Positions 34,003 through 34,027 of a stretch of DNA of 34,027 bases are shown here, piece after piece; positions within the stretch are counted from its first letter, which is position 1; each line of letters opens with the position of its first letter. The notes beneath the pieces were generated by a model that saw only the letters and a program-made list of their open reading frames with translations, ran no database searches and was not told the origin of the DNA. This DNA comes from Steroidobacteraceae bacterium (lineage in GTDB: Bacteria > Pseudomonadota > Gammaproteobacteria > Steroidobacterales > Steroidobacteraceae). The stretch is from assembly GCA_016844605.1 (NCBI GenBank), contig JAENJD010000005.1, positions 1 through 34,027 on the forward strand, read 5' to 3'. The position numbers and the translations under genes are program-made.

Positions 34003-34027
34003 ATGAATTACGCCGCGATGATCGTGA
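34003..34027 (+). CDS. Start of a downstream gene (3' truncated by window)
   Basis: ATG 34003 lies four bases after the receptor stop and begins MNYAAMIV before the window ends. The spacing suggests an operon partner of the receptor. Nothing more can be said from eight codons. Confidence 0.4.

Noticed and set aside
1-34027. CRISPR array, tRNA or rRNA genes, prophage
   Set aside because: No regularly spaced repeats, no cloverleaf-like segments ending in CCA contexts, and no phage structural genes were seen when reading through.

Overview
The window is high-GC DNA packed with genes and reads as the chromosome of a gammaproteobacterium, probably a Xanthomonadales/Nevskiales/Steroidobacterales-like lineage. 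The reasons are a bifunctional aspartokinase-homoserine dehydrogenase (ThrA type), an IlvG/IlvM-type acetolactate synthase, an ilvC-ilvG-ilvM-ilvA gene order, a fused chorismate mutase-prephenate dehydratase, and classical leader-peptide attenuators. The taxonomic placement is inference only. No tRNA, rRNA, CRISPR array, integrase or complete insertion sequence was seen.

Layout. (1) 2-6624 is an extracytoplasmic redox / outer-membrane cluster: a 5'-truncated beta-propeller protein with two c-type haem motifs (HzsA-like), two related beta-barrel proteins (one with an SH3b domain, one a lipoprotein), a TlpA-like thioredoxin, a DUF4266 lipoprotein ending in a Cys-Gly-Cys tail, a DUF3570 outer-membrane protein and a convergent ApbE flavin transferase. 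DUF3570 carries two tandem motifs resembling ApbE flavinylation sites. (2) 6782-8468 holds a SYLF lipid-binding protein and a 3-hydroxyisobutyrate-dehydrogenase-like protein whose C-terminus appears to be replaced by antisense msrA sequence. (3) 8500-24305 is a block of amino-acid biosynthesis genes: ilvC-ilvG-ilvM-ilvA-thrA, pheA, divergent ilvD-proC, and leuA-leuC-leuD-leuB. The ilv, phe and leu transcripts each begin with a leader peptide rich in the expected amino acid, followed by a GC-rich terminator of nearly the same sequence. (4) 24384-27290 holds msrA, a MarC-family membrane protein, an isoprenylcysteine-methyltransferase-like protein, a small RIO-like kinase and a short hypothetical gene. 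(5) 27280-34027 holds an inverted-repeat element, then a tight cstA-ybdD-patatin/barrel (PlpD-like) operon, a divergent TonB-dependent receptor and the first codons of one more gene.

How it fits together. ThrA feeds threonine to IlvA, and IlvGM, IlvC and IlvD then make isoleucine and valine, with LeuA/CD/B branching to leucine. Attenuation would tie each transcript to the charging of its own tRNAs, and thrA appears to be under branched-chain control rather than a threonine leader.

Most unusual structure. The last ~80 bp of msrA occur twice in direct orientation (8408-8490 and 24381-24463), exactly flanking the 15.9-kb biosynthetic block. A second gene-tail remnant, resembling proA, follows leuB. 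Several transcription units also seem to begin 6-7 nt after a -10-like hexamer with no Shine-Dalgarno sequence, which suggests leaderless mRNAs.
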